64,000 bases of DNA, taken from Sediminicola sp037203765. GTDB lineage: Bacteria; Bacteroidota; Bacteroidia; Flavobacteriales; Flavobacteriaceae. The stretch spans positions 124,001 to 188,000 of the forward strand of contig NZ_JBBCAS010000006.1 in the NCBI RefSeq assembly GCF_037203765.1, read 5' to 3'. This document shows, in pieces, positions 41,378-51,143 of this stretch. Under the pieces are notes generated by a model. The model saw only the letters and a program-made list of their open reading frames with translations, was not told the DNA's origin and did not search any database. The position numbers and the translations under genes are program-made. Each line of letters starts with the position of its first letter. Position 1 is the stretch's first letter.

Positions 41378-44300
41378 TTAAAAGGATGCATTAATTCCAA
41401 AGGTTATTGTTCTTGGGTTAGGATATGCTGCCCAGTCTATACCTCTGGTTGGTACTCCAGAACCTAAATCTCCGGTTGCTGATGTAACTTCAGGATCTAG
41501 TCCACTGTAGTCAGTGATCAAGAACAAGTTCTGACCAGTTACAGACAGACGTAAGGAATCAAATAGTCCTTCTCCTGATAATGGTACGTTGTAACCAATG
41601 GAAGCGTTTTGGAATCTAACAAAATCACCTTTTTCAAGGAATCTTGTAGAAACATCGGCAGATGCTCCACCTGCTTCTCCGTTTCCTATTACATTTTGTG
41701 TTACGTTTCTACCGTTGTTGATTGAACCGGCAGTAAAGAAACCGTTAGCTGTGTTATTGTAAACAGAGAATCCGAATTGCCCTGAGAAATAAGCTGCAGC
41801 ATCCCAGTTACCACTTCTAAAGTTTAAAGATAAACCAGTAGTAACGTCTGGAAGAGCATCTTCTCCTACGAACTTCTTGTCGGAAGAAGGATCACCTACA
41901 CCATTGCCATCTATGTCCTCATAAATTGGGAAACCTGAACTGTCGAATCCTTCAAATACCGCCATATAGTAAGAGAATAAGGAGTAGCCTGCTTCAAATC
42001 GTTGAGCAAAGGCTCCAGAAAGTCCTTGACCATTGATCTCACCAGTGTTAATGGCGCTTGCAAAATCTTCTACAGTGTTGTCATTGTAAGCAATGTTGAA
42101 AGAAGCAGAAAAAGTAGTGTTGGCCGACTGAATAAAGTCATAACCCAATGCAAATTCAACCCCTTGGTTTATGATAGCTGCATCTACGTTACCGAACTGG
42201 AATGGGTCAACTGCAGGTGCTGCTGGAGGAGTTCTTAAAAGAACGTCTGTTGTTCTGTCTCTATAGAAATCTAAGCTACCAGATAATCTGTCAACATTGA
42301 ATCCGAAATCCAAACCTACGTTAAGACTCAAAGTGGATTCCCACTTTAGGTCAGGAACATCGGTAGCAACAATTGCGGTACCGTTTTGGTTAACAGCATT
42401 GTCATTTTGGATACCAAGACCTGAGAAACGCTGTCTTGCCACGAAGTTACCGTATCCTAAACCATCCTGGTTACCTACTTTACCAGCACTTAATCTTAGC
42501 TTTAAAGTGGAAACTGCGTCTCCAACAAAATCTTCCTCACTCATTTTCCATGCGAAAGCACCAGAAGGGAAGTACCCATATTGGTTTTCCGGACCGAAAC
42601 GAGAAGAACCGTCAGCCCTCATTGTGGCTGTAAATAAATATTTATTGGATAAGGTGTAGTTTAATCTGGCGAAGAATGATTGTAGCTCATCAGTATTGTT
42701 GAAAGTATCAGCAGTCATACCTTCTACCTTTTGAACGAAATTACTTCCTACGTTTTCTCCTGGAACAACAGTTGGTTGAAGTCTATTTACTAGAAGTCCG
42801 TTAGTGTTTGCTCCATAGAAGTATTGTTGGTAAGAACCATTAATAATACTTGCAGCACCATTTACAGTTTCGCGTAGATCAGCTCCCATTTGGTTCAAAT
42901 CGGTAGTAGCAAAAGTTCTACCGGCAGAGTTTCTTCCGCTAGTATTAAAATCTTGGAAAGAGTATCCAGCCAAAACATCAAGTTTGGAATCCGCAAATTC
43001 CTTGTTGTAGTTAAGGGTAGCTTCCAAAAGGTTGTTTTCTCTGTTCAATGTATTGTAAACACCAAAACCTTGATTTTCGATACCAGTAAAGTTCTGTACA
43101 TCCCCTGAAATTACAGAAGTGTTTTCACCTTCAGATTTATCGTAACCTAGATTCACTTTTCCAGTTAGTTCTGGAGTGAACTTATAATCAACAGAAGCAT
43201 TGATCAAGACTCTGTTGGTAAAGGTTTCGTTCTGTGTATACGCCAAGTAGTTGGCAGGTAATATCTGGGTTCCTCCGTCAGAAAAACTAGGATCTGCAGG
43301 CCAAGTTGGGTTGGCAGAGTAACCTGCTCCCAAGATATCGCCACGAAATCCTGCACCACCTGATAAAGGCGCAGTCTCATCATTTACTCTAGAGATACTA
43401 GTTTGAAGTCCCAAGGTAAGTTTATCATCCAAAAATCTCTGATTAACGTTCAATCTTCCGGTGATACGCTCCAAGCTCGATTTTTCAACAACCCCAAATT
43501 GTTTTCCATAACCAAAAGTTGCGCGAACATTTCCGCTACCATAGTTTCTGGAGTAAGAAAGGTTTTGGTTTTGTGAAGCCGCCGTTCTGGTCAAGAATTC
43601 TTGCCAATCCGTATTTGCTCCGAAATCTGCAGCTGCAGGATCATTTACCGCAGCTAGGTATTCGTCTCTTTTTAATAGATCATAACTGTTAGCTGGAGTA
43701 GCAATACTTAAAGTGGAAGAGAATTCAAATTTTCCTCCTGAAGCTCCTTTACCACTTTTGGTATTGATAATAACAACACCGTTTGCACCTCTAGAACCAT
43801 AAATCGCTGTAGCGGATGCATCTTTAAGAATACTGATGCTCTCAATATCTGCTGGGTTTAAGAAGTTCAATGGGTTTTTTACTGCGTTTCCACCACTTCC
43901 GGTATCACCACCTGGAGAAGTGTTTCCTCCTGCCAATGGCACACCATCTACCACAAATAGAGGGTTGTTCTCACCTCTAACAGATTTGGATCCTCTAATG
44001 TTCAACTGGATTCCTGCACCAGGTTCCCCACTGGTCTGTTGGATATTGACACCGGCAGTTTTACCCTGTATCAATTGTTCCGGAGATGATATGACACCAC
44101 CGTTGAAATCCTCAGCGGTAACCGCTGTTACAGAACCTGTTGCGTCTTTAACAGTAGTTGTACCATATCCAATGATGACCACTTCGTCCAATGCTTGAGC
44201 ATCTTCTTCAAGGGTAATAGATATAGTAGACCTGCCATTTACTGCAACTTCCAAAGGTTTGTAGCCAATATAGCTAAAAACCAATGTAGCTGTACCTCCT

Positions 44301-44491
44301 ACATTGTTCAACGTATAGTTTCCGTCAAAATCAGTTTGTGTACCATTGGTAGTTCCCTTAACCAATACACTGGCCCCAGGTAAAGGGCCACTGGCATCAG
44401 AAACAGTACCTGATACCGTCTGAGCTTTTGCAAGTCCAAAGCACAAAAAGGCCCCAACAAGCATTAAGCTTTTTAGTAGCGTAATCTTCAT
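41378..44491 (-). CDS. susC: SusC-type TonB-dependent outer-membrane transporter
   Basis: This 1037-residue protein has a Sec signal (MKITLLKSLMLVGAFLCFG, to AKAQ), a carboxypeptidase-regulatory-like domain (about 25-95, VSGTVSDASGPLPGASVLVK), and the SusC signature QALDEVVIIGYG near residue 97. It continues with the plug (SPEQLIQGKTAGVNIQQTSG, NPLFVVDGVPLAGG, ILKDASATAIYGSRGANGV) and a 22-strand barrel ending in aromatic F. It imports oligosaccharides using TonB energy. It is transcribed divergently from a LacI-type gene, and a LacI-like operator lies 92-109 bases upstream of its start. The sequence resembles SusC proteins of flavobacterial maltose/starch loci. Confidence 0.94.
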   Translation of the reverse strand: MKITLLKSLMLVGAFLCFGLAKAQTVSGTVSDASGPLPGASVLVKGTTNGTQTDFDGNYTLNNVGGTATLVFSYIGYKPLEVAVNGRSTISITLEEDAQALDEVVIIGYGTTTVKDATGSVTAVTAEDFNGGVISSPEQLIQGKTAGVNIQQTSGEPGAGIQLNIRGSKSVRGENNPLFVVDGVPLAGGNTSPGGDTGSGGNAVKNPLNFLNPADIESISILKDASATAIYGSRGANGVVIINTKSGKGASGGKFEFSSTLSIATPANSYDLLKRDEYLAAVNDPAAADFGANTDWQEFLTRTAASQNQNLSYSRNYGSGNVRATFGYGKQFGVVEKSSLERITGRLNVNQRFLDDKLTLGLQTSISRVNDETAPLSGGAGFRGDILGAGYSANPTWPADPSFSDGGTQILPANYLAYTQNETFTNRVLINASVDYKFTPELTGKVNLGYDKSEGENTSVISGDVQNFTGIENQGFGVYNTLNRENNLLEATLNYNKEFADSKLDVLAGYSFQDFNTSGRNSAGRTFATTDLNQMGADLRETVNGAASIINGSYQQYFYGANTNGLLVNRLQPTVVPGENVGSNFVQKVEGMTADTFNNTDELQSFFARLNYTLSNKYLFTATMRADGSSRFGPENQYGYFPSGAFAWKMSEEDFVGDAVSTLKLRLSAGKVGNQDGLGYGNFVARQRFSGLGIQNDNAVNQNGTAIVATDVPDLKWESTLSLNVGLDFGFNVDRLSGSLDFYRDRTTDVLLRTPPAAPAVDPFQFGNVDAAIINQGVEFALGYDFIQSANTTFSASFNIAYNDNTVEDFASAINTGEINGQGLSGAFAQRFEAGYSLFSYYMAVFEGFDSSGFPIYEDIDGNGVGDPSSDKKFVGEDALPDVTTGLSLNFRSGNWDAAAYFSGQFGFSVYNNTANGFFTAGSINNGRNVTQNVIGNGEAGGASADVSTRFLEKGDFVRFQNASIGYNVPLSGEGLFDSLRLSVTGQNLFLITDYSGLDPEVTSATGDLGSGVPTRGIDWAAYPNPRTITFGINASF

Positions 44492-44876
44492 AAATAAGTA
44501 ATTTTAGTTTAGTTAATTTCAATTCCAGGTTAAACTTATGCAAAATATTTGTTAAAACAGCTAAGAAACGTGCATAGAATTTCACGAAAACGGTTTCGTG
44601 TTGATAACTTACATTAAATATCATACTCACAATCTCAGCTACCTTTAATTCAATTAATGGTAATTTTTTAATCAAAAGTTCATTATTTGGCAAGTTAAAA
44701 CAAATATAGGGATTTTTACAAAAATAGAAATTTTTGTTAAAAATGGAGGATGGGAAGTCAGGTATCCATGGAATCATACCGTATTGTTAAAAATTTATAA
44801 TTTTACTTCTTAAGACTTTTTTAATGATTATTTTTCACCCGCAACAGAAATAGTTGCCTTAAAGAACTGGTCCATT
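44492..44876. other. Divergent susC/lacI control region
   Basis: This 385-base A/T-rich region lies between susC (minus) and the LacI-type regulator (plus). It has a palindromic operator at 44583-44600. On minus, TATTTTG near 44541-44547 is a plausible -7 element for susC. On plus, A/T-rich sequence around 44795-44805 (TTATAATTTTAC) could be the regulator's promoter. No gene is seen: a 126-codon minus frame starting at 44777 merely overlaps the start of susC in another frame. Confidence 0.5.
44583..44600. promoter_or_regulatory. LacI-family operator upstream of susC
   Basis: CACGAAA-ACGG-TTTCGTG has perfect seven-base arms around a central CG, the usual form for LacI/GalR proteins. The regulator gene is adjacent. 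The site lies upstream of the likely susC -7 element, roughly 45 bases from it, a position suited to activation more than blocking. Confidence 0.65.
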
Positions 44877-45893
44877 TTGAAAAGAAAAATAACACTTAAG
44901 CACATTGCCAGGGAATTGGATGTATCCATATCCACCGTTTCCAAGGCCTTGAAAAACAGTGAGGAAATAAGTAGGGATACCAAAGAAAGGATTCAGGCTT
45001 TCGCAAAGCTCTACAATTATAAACCGAACAATATTGCGGTAAGTTTAAAAAACAAACGGACCAAAAACATCGGGGTGATCATTCCCAATATTGTCCATCA
45101 TTTTTTTACGACCGTGGTGCGAGGTATCGAGAAATATGCCAACGCCAGGGGTTATAATGTGATTGTTTGCCTTTCCGACGAATCATTTGACAAGGAAGTC
45201 ATTAACATGGAAATGTTGGCCAATGGCAGTATTGATGGGTTCATTATGTCATTGTCTACCGAAACCCAGGCCAAAAATGATTATAACCATATTAAAGAGG
45301 TCACCAGTCAGGGGATCCCTTTGGTGATGTTCGATAGGGTTACCGATGAAGTGGAGTGTGACAAGGTCATCATCAACGATAAAGATGGGGCCTACGAGGC
45401 CGTAAAGAAGTTGATAGATGCAGGGCGCAAGAGAATAGCTTTGATCAATACAGAAAATTTAAGCGTGAGCAAGGCTAGAACGGAAGGTTATTGTCAGGCC
45501 CTTCAGGATAATGGAATGCCAATAGATGAAAATTTGATCCTGACGCTTCCGTTTGAAAGTATAGATGAAGAGGCCATTCAGGAATTTTTTAATAACACTT
45601 CTGTTGATGCCGTGCTTTGCGTCAATGAGATATTTGCCATTTACAGCATGCGGGTTGTACAGAAAAAAGGGTTTAATATCCCAGCGGATATTTCCTTTAT
45701 CGGGTTTACAGACGGACCTTTGTCCAGATACGCCAACCCAAGTCTTAGTTCTGTGGCGCAACATGGCGAAAGCATGGGTGCGATTGCTGCACAACTATTG
45801 ATAGATAAGGTTGAAAATGAAGAAGATGAAGAAGTGTTTAGGACTGAAATTATTGAATCTACACTGATAGAGCGTGAATCCACGATTAGGTAA
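44877..45893 (+). CDS. LacI-family regulator of the maltose/starch locus
   Basis: This 338-residue protein starts at TTG 44877 with KRKITLKHIARELDVSISTVSKALKN, a LacI helix-turn-helix with hinge helix (PNNIAVSLKNKRT). A periplasmic-binding-like effector domain follows (TKNIGVIIPNIVHHFFTTVV, VPLVMFDRVTDEV-like PLVMFDRVTDEV, SFIGFTDGPLSRYANPSLSS). It is divergent from susCD and upstream of pgmB and the glycosidases, so maltose or a derivative is the probable effector. The likely operator is the CACGAAA/TTTCGTG palindrome 280 bases upstream. TTG is used because no ATG precedes the helix-turn-helix. Confidence 0.92.
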   Translation: MKRKITLKHIARELDVSISTVSKALKNSEEISRDTKERIQAFAKLYNYKPNNIAVSLKNKRTKNIGVIIPNIVHHFFTTVVRGIEKYANARGYNVIVCLSDESFDKEVINMEMLANGSIDGFIMSLSTETQAKNDYNHIKEVTSQGIPLVMFDRVTDEVECDKVIINDKDGAYEAVKKLIDAGRKRIALINTENLSVSKARTEGYCQALQDNGMPIDENLILTLPFESIDEEAIQEFFNNTSVDAVLCVNEIFAIYSMRVVQKKGFNIPADISFIGFTDGPLSRYANPSLSSVAQHGESMGAIAAQLLIDKVENEEDEEVFRTEIIESTLIERESTIR

Positions 45894-46029
45894 ATAGATT
45901 GAATAGCAAAGAGAGCAATTTTTTAAGGCTTTCCAGATCTTTATCTGTTGTCTATTCATCCAAGCAACACTGGTAGTTCTGGTTTTTGCTTGAAGGCCGG
46001 CGATGGCTTAAAGAAGTAGAAAAAATTTA

Positions 46030-46037
46030 TATATTTG
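46030..46037 (+). promoter_or_regulatory. -7 element ahead of candidate RNA B
   Basis: TATATTTG matches TAnnTTTG and lies in the 341-base gap between the regulator and pgmB, just before a structured segment with no ORF. Confidence 0.5.
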
Positions 46038-46041
46038 CGGG

Positions 46042-46135
46042 GCTATCAATTTATGTTGTTACTTCTCACTTTATTTATTTTTTTGATAGCAAATCGGCCT
46101 TATAATTGGTGCTTCCAATTCTTAGGAGCTTTTTT
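46042..46135 (+). ncRNA. Candidate small RNA or leader B
   Basis: The segment begins with GCTATCAA (46042-46049), which pairs perfectly with TTGATAGC (46083-46090). A second perfect hairpin follows, AATTGG (46104-46109)/CCAATT (46115-46120). GCTTCC...GGAGC and a T run at 46111-46136 can form a competing, weaker terminator. The overlap of the last two stems looks like an antiterminator/terminator switch ahead of pgmB, or a free small RNA. There is no ORF, and no known family is recognised. The general layout (promoter, hairpins, G/C stem ending in GGAGC and T run) recalls candidate RNA A. Confidence 0.4.
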
Positions 46136-46136
46136 T
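46111..46136 (+). terminator. Weak terminator of RNA B
   Basis: GCTTC and GGAGC pair with one G-U pair around about nine bases, followed by a seven-T run. It competes with the AATTGG/CCAATT hairpin. Confidence 0.4.
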
Positions 46137-46234
46137 ATTTCCGAAAAAAGGAATTAAAGGAGCTAATTGAGGTGATAGATTTTTATTTTATTCGACTATT
46201 AATCAGCCAAGGGCTGTAATTTAATTTATACATA

Positions 46235-46888
46235 GTGAACAAAGGATTCATATTTGATTTGGATGGTGTCATCGTAGATACGGCAAAATACCATTATTTG
46301 GCATGGAAAAAATTGGCCAATGAACTGGGATTCGAATTTACCGAAGAACAGAACGAGGCGTTCAAAGGTGTCAGTAGAAAAAGATGTCTGGAAATCTTAT
46401 TGGAACTAGGGGAGGTAGATGCCACCCAAGAACAGTTCGATAACTGGATGATAGAAAAAAATGAGGATTATTTAAGTTATATTGAGAAAATGGATGCGTC
46501 GGAGATTCTTCCCGATGTGCCAAAAATTCTTGATTTTCTTAAATCTAACAATATACCCATGGCTTTGGGTTCTGCCAGTAAAAATGCAGTACCCATTTTG
46601 AAAAAAGTAGGATTGCTCTCGTATTTCAAGGTCGTGGTAGACGGCAATAGTGTGACCAAGGCAAAGCCGGATCCGGAAGTATTTCTTCTGGCGGCCCATG
46701 ATATTGGGGTTGATCCTTCACAATGTGTTGTTTTTGAGGATGCCCTTGCCGGAATTCAGGCTGCCAATATAGCCGGTATGACGAGCATTGGGATTGGGGA
46801 CGCCTCAATACTTACCGAAGCGCGCTATAATTTTAATGATTTTACAGAAATAAGTACAGATTTTATTAAACAACTAACCACTTTATAA
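46235..46888 (+). CDS. pgmB: Beta-phosphoglucomutase
   Basis: This 217-residue HAD-superfamily enzyme converts beta-glucose 1-phosphate to glucose 6-phosphate. The nucleophile motif is FIFDLDGVIVDTAKYHYLAW near the N terminus; the cap domain contains KGVSRKRCLEILL; later motifs are LGSASKNA (Ser), a Lys in KAKPDPEVFLLAA, and VVFEDALAGIQAA (acidic metal ligands). It starts at GTG 46235, and its stop is one base from the GH65 phosphorylase start. That enzyme supplies beta-glucose 1-phosphate from maltose, so the two act in sequence in the cytoplasm. A small hairpin CAGCC-AAG-GGCTG lies at 46204-46216, before the start. Confidence 0.94.
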   Translation: MNKGFIFDLDGVIVDTAKYHYLAWKKLANELGFEFTEEQNEAFKGVSRKRCLEILLELGEVDATQEQFDNWMIEKNEDYLSYIEKMDASEILPDVPKILDFLKSNNIPMALGSASKNAVPILKKVGLLSYFKVVVDGNSVTKAKPDPEVFLLAAHDIGVDPSQCVVFEDALAGIQAANIAGMTSIGIGDASILTEARYNFNDFTEISTDFIKQLTTL

Positions 46889-46889
46889 C

Positions 46890-49196
46890 ATGAACCAGGA
46901 TTATATAGTACCAAATGTTTGGTCGATCATAGAAGAAGGATTTGACAAGGAGAAAGTAAAATCTTCTGAAAGTTTGTTCAGTATTGGAAACGGTGCCATG
47001 GGGCAACGTGCCAATTTTGAGGAGCATTATTCGGGACATACCTTTCAGGGTAGTTATATTGCCGGAGTGTATTACCCGGACAAGACCCGTGTTGGTTGGT
47101 GGAAAAATGGGTACCCGGAATATTTTGCCAAGGTGATCAATGCCCCCAGTTGGATTGGCATAGATGTTATGGTCAATGGAGAGGCCTTGGATTTGAACAC
47201 CTGTAAAAAGGTTGCCAAATACAAAAGGGAACTGAATATGCAAGAAGGGTGGTACAAACGATCTTTTACGGCTACCTTGCCAAATGGACAGGAGATTGAA
47301 GTTCATGTGACCCGATTCCTGAGCTTGGATATCGATGAGGTTGGGGCCATACAATACAATGTAAAAGCCTTAAGTGGAGATATGGAAGTGTCCTTTTCCC
47401 CTTATGTGGATAGTGGTATTACCAATGAGGATACCAACTGGGACGATAAATTCTGGAACACTACCAAGGTGTCTTTCGATGGGCAACTAGGCTTCATTGA
47501 GGCACATACGATGAAAACAAATTTTGCGACTTGTACCTTTATGGAATCCAAATTGTTCCACAACGGCAAAGCAGTAGCCCTGAACAGTGAAGCATCTATA
47601 GAAGAGAACAAAGTTGGTTTCAATTATAAGGTTTCCATCAAAAAAGGAGAGTCGGCCACCCTACATAAATTTGGTGGATATACCGTTTCACGAAATCATG
47701 AAGCCTCACAGCTGGTCAATGCGGCCAAGTCCGTTTTGGAAAAAGTCACCACCATGGGCTTTGATGCACTTTTGGATAAACAAAAGGAGGCTTGGGCAAA
47801 GATCTGGGAAATGAGCGATATAACCATAGATGGTGATATCAAGGCTCAGCAGGGGATCCGTTTCAATATCTTTCAACTGAACCAAACTTATTTGGGGAAG
47901 GATTCTCGTTTGAATATTGGTCCAAAAGGATTTACGGGCGAGAAATACGGCGGAAGTACCTATTGGGACACCGAGGCTTACTGTATTCCATTTTATATGG
48001 CTACCAAGGACCAGAGTGTGGCAAGAAGTCTATTGAAATATAGATACAACCACTTGGAAAAGGCGATTGAAAATGCGAAAAAGTTGGGATTCTCAAATGG
48101 AGCGGCCCTATATCCCATGGTAACCATGAACGGGGAGGAATGTCATAACGAATGGGAAATTACCTTTGAGGAAATCCACCGTAATGGAGCCATAGCCTTT
48201 GCCATTTACAATTATTTCAGATTTACCGGAGATTACTCATATATCCCAGAAATGGGTCTGGAAGTGCTTATAGGTATTTCAAGGTTCTGGCAGCAGCGGG
48301 CTAGTTTTTCAAAGCCCAAGAACAAGTATGTGATCTTAGGGGTTACAGGTCCAAACGAGTATGAAAATAATGTGAACAATAACTGGTATACCAACTATCT
48401 GGCAAAATGGTGTATTAATTATACATTAGAGCAACTAGGGAAGGTCAAGGACGGCTACTCCGATGATTACAAAAGAATTATCGGCATGACCAAATTAACG
48501 GATAAGGAAACGGAGGCCTGGAAAAAAGTAGCCGATAATATGTATTTTCCGTTCTCCGAGGAATTGGATATCTACCTGCAACAAGACGGATTCTTGGACA
48601 AGGAGCTTATAACGGTTGCCAATTTGGATAGGTCCCAGCGCCCAATCAACCAGAAATGGAGTTGGGATAGGATATTAAGGTCCCCATACATCAAACAGGC
48701 GGATACCCTACAGGGCTTTTACCTGTTCGAGGACCACTTCACGTTGGAGGAACTGGAAAAGCATTTCGATTTCTATGAGCCTTTTACGGTTCACGAGTCT
48801 TCATTGTCTCCTTGCGTACACAGCATACAGGCAGCAAAGTTGGACAGGATGGAGCAGGCTTATACTTTTTATTTGCGTACCTCCCGTTTGGATCTGGATG
48901 ACTACAACAAAGAGGTTGAGGAAGGATTGCACATCACTTCTATGGCCGGTACTTGGATGAGTATCGTGGAAGGTTTCGGAGGCATGCGCGTTGTAGACGA
49001 TAAATTGTCCTTCACTCCAAGAATACCCAAACAATGGAAGGCATACTCTTTCAAGGTGAACTTTAGAAATAGGATCTTAAAAGTGAAAGTGACAGAAGCG
49101 GGAACCAGTTTTGATTTGGAGGGGACCGATGAAATGTCGATCAGGGTCAATGGAAAACGCGTAGTGCTAAAGGCCGGTGAAACGGTATCAGCTTAA
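46890..49196 (+). CDS. GH65 glycoside phosphorylase, probably maltose phosphorylase
   Basis: This 768-residue cytoplasmic enzyme belongs to GH65, which phosphorolyses alpha-glucobioses to beta-glucose 1-phosphate and glucose. The catalytic acid is the Glu of VTGPNEYENNVNNNWYTN near residue 489. Other blocks are GNGAMGQRANFEEHY, FTGEKYGGSTYWDTEAYCIP, MAGTWMSIVEGFGGMRV, and LSFTPRIPKQWKAYSFKV. Length is typical. Coupling with pgmB and amylases argues for maltose as substrate; kojibiose or nigerose phosphorylase cannot be excluded. It lacks a signal peptide, so disaccharide must reach the cytoplasm, although no permease gene is seen in the locus. Confidence 0.92.
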   Translation: MNQDYIVPNVWSIIEEGFDKEKVKSSESLFSIGNGAMGQRANFEEHYSGHTFQGSYIAGVYYPDKTRVGWWKNGYPEYFAKVINAPSWIGIDVMVNGEALDLNTCKKVAKYKRELNMQEGWYKRSFTATLPNGQEIEVHVTRFLSLDIDEVGAIQYNVKALSGDMEVSFSPYVDSGITNEDTNWDDKFWNTTKVSFDGQLGFIEAHTMKTNFATCTFMESKLFHNGKAVALNSEASIEENKVGFNYKVSIKKGESATLHKFGGYTVSRNHEASQLVNAAKSVLEKVTTMGFDALLDKQKEAWAKIWEMSDITIDGDIKAQQGIRFNIFQLNQTYLGKDSRLNIGPKGFTGEKYGGSTYWDTEAYCIPFYMATKDQSVARSLLKYRYNHLEKAIENAKKLGFSNGAALYPMVTMNGEECHNEWEITFEEIHRNGAIAFAIYNYFRFTGDYSYIPEMGLEVLIGISRFWQQRASFSKPKNKYVILGVTGPNEYENNVNNNWYTNYLAKWCINYTLEQLGKVKDGYSDDYKRIIGMTKLTDKETEAWKKVADNMYFPFSEELDIYLQQDGFLDKELITVANLDRSQRPINQKWSWDRILRSPYIKQADTLQGFYLFEDHFTLEELEKHFDFYEPFTVHESSLSPCVHSIQAAKLDRMEQAYTFYLRTSRLDLDDYNKEVEEGLHITSMAGTWMSIVEGFGGMRVVDDKLSFTPRIPKQWKAYSFKVNFRNRILKVKVTEAGTSFDLEGTDEMSIRVNGKRVVLKAGETVSA

Positions 49197-49234
49197 CTCA
49201 CAAAAAAACCAGCTTTTTAATCAACTTAAGATGT

Positions 49235-51073
49235 ATGAAAAAAGTTCTCTTATTGATTTGCTCTGTCTTGATATGTGCTTCAGTTATGGCACAGATAGAT
49301 AGGGTTGAGCCTCCCTTTTGGTGGAGTGGTATGCAAAATACCCAGTTACAGGTCATGTTATACGGCAAGGATATTGCCAAATACAGTCCTGAAATAAAAG
49401 GTATTCCAATTATTGATGTGCATCGTCCGGAGAATCCCAATTACCTGTTCATCACCCTTGATACAAAGGAAGTGAAGGCGGGAGCTTTTGAAATTCTATT
49501 AAAGGACGGCAACAAACTGGTTGAGTCCCTTGATTACGAATTAAGGGAACGGAAACCAAATTCCGCCCAAAGGCAGGGTTATGATGCCTCGGATCTGATC
49601 TATTTATTGATGCCGGACCGGTTTGCCAATGGAAATCCGGCTATAGACTCGCATCCGGACGTCGTGGAGAAAGTTGATAGGAAGTTGGATGGGGGCCGCC
49701 ATGGAGGGGATATCCAAGGTATCATAGACCATCTGGATTATATAGAGGAACTGGGGGCCACAGCCATATGGAGCACCCCACTTTGCGAGGATAACGATGA
49801 AAAGTATTCCTATCATACCTATGCCCAAAGTGATGTCTACAAGATAGACCCCAGATTTGGAACCAATGAGGATTACAAGCGCCTTGCTGCAGAACTCCAT
49901 CAAAGGGACATGAAATTGATTTTTGATTATGTCACAAATCATTGGGGCATTACCCATTGGATGATGAAAGACCTGCCAACCTATGATTGGATACATCAGT
50001 TTCCGGGATATGGTCAGACCAATTACCGGATGACCACACAGATGGATCCCAACGCCTCACAATACGATTTTAGATATTGTATGGATGGATGGTTTGTAAA
50101 GACCATGCCGGATCTAAACCAGAAAAACCCCTTGGTATTGAATTATTTAACGCAAAATGCCATATGGTGGATTGAATATGCCGATTTGGATGGTTTCAGG
50201 GTTGATACCTATTCCTTTAACGATAAGGAGGGGATTGCCAAGTGGACCAAAGCCATCACCGACGAATATCCCAATTTTAATATTGCCGGAGAAGTTTGGA
50301 TGCACGATCAGGCACAGATGGCCTATTGGCAAAAAGACAGTCAAATAGGTGCCATTCAGGGCTATAATTCCAACTTGCCCACAGTAATGGATTTTACATT
50401 GCATGATGCCATCATGGAGGTGTTCAAAGTGGAAAAGCCAACTTGGAACACAGGGATCATCCAGCTATATGAGAATTTCGTCAATGATTTTCTTTATCCG
50501 GATATCAACAACATCCTCATATTTGCAGAAAACCATGACACACCACGGATCAATGAACTTTATCCCAATTTTGAAGACTACCAATTGGCCATGACCCTCA
50601 TTGCAACCGTTAGGGGGATACCCCAGATCTATTATGGCAGCGAGATAGGAATGAAAGGCGACAAGAATAAGGGGGATGGGGATATTCGCAGAGATTTTCC
50701 AGGTGGTTGGCAAGGTGATGTCACTTCTGCTTTTACGGCCAAAGGGCGCAGTGCCGAGCAGAACAAATATTTCAATTTCTCAAAAAAGCTTTTTAATTGG
50801 CGCAAAAATGCCAAGGCTATCCATCAAGGAAAAACGACCCAATATGTTCCCGAGGAAGAGGTTTATGTATATTTCAGATACACTTCTGACCAAACGGTAA
50901 TGGTGATCCTCAACAATAACAAGACCTCAAAGAGCCTTTCACTGGAAAGGTTTGTCGAAAATCTGGGCGGTTACACAAAGGGGAGGGAAATACTGACAGA
51001 TACCGAAATAAAATTGGGCAAACAACTTGCCATCGGTCCAAAGGCAAGTATGGTCATTGAACTGGAGAAGTAG
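49235..51073 (+). CDS. Secreted GH13 neopullulanase/cyclomaltodextrinase-like enzyme (SusA type)
   Basis: This 612-residue precursor has a signal peptide (MKKVLLLICSVLICASVMAQ) and an N-terminal beta domain (VEPPFWWSGMQNTQLQVML), both typical of SusA. The GH13 catalytic residues are visible: DGFRVDTYSF (Asp nucleophile, about 322), AGEVWMHD (Glu, about 353), and FAENHDTPRI (transition-state Asp, about 434). DYVTNHWG is conserved region I. It would cut malto-oligosaccharides or cyclodextrins in the periplasm. It is the third gene of the pgmB operon, 38 bases after GH65. Confidence 0.93.
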   Translation: MKKVLLLICSVLICASVMAQIDRVEPPFWWSGMQNTQLQVMLYGKDIAKYSPEIKGIPIIDVHRPENPNYLFITLDTKEVKAGAFEILLKDGNKLVESLDYELRERKPNSAQRQGYDASDLIYLLMPDRFANGNPAIDSHPDVVEKVDRKLDGGRHGGDIQGIIDHLDYIEELGATAIWSTPLCEDNDEKYSYHTYAQSDVYKIDPRFGTNEDYKRLAAELHQRDMKLIFDYVTNHWGITHWMMKDLPTYDWIHQFPGYGQTNYRMTTQMDPNASQYDFRYCMDGWFVKTMPDLNQKNPLVLNYLTQNAIWWIEYADLDGFRVDTYSFNDKEGIAKWTKAITDEYPNFNIAGEVWMHDQAQMAYWQKDSQIGAIQGYNSNLPTVMDFTLHDAIMEVFKVEKPTWNTGIIQLYENFVNDFLYPDINNILIFAENHDTPRINELYPNFEDYQLAMTLIATVRGIPQIYYGSEIGMKGDKNKGDGDIRRDFPGGWQGDVTSAFTAKGRSAEQNKYFNFSKKLFNWRKNAKAIHQGKTTQYVPEEEVYVYFRYTSDQTVMVILNNNKTSKSLSLERFVENLGGYTKGREILTDTEIKLGKQLAIGPKASMVIELEK

Positions 51074-51143
51074 TCCAGTTACTTAGGTAAATCATTAATG
51101 ATATAGAAATTGTCAGCGGTTGAGAAAATTGAATTATAACCCC

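Noticed and set aside
44397..44777. 126-codon minus-strand ORF upstream of and into susC
   Set aside because: It lies in A/T-rich control sequence and overlaps the start of susC in another frame, with phenylalanine/leucine-rich composition expected from A/T runs.
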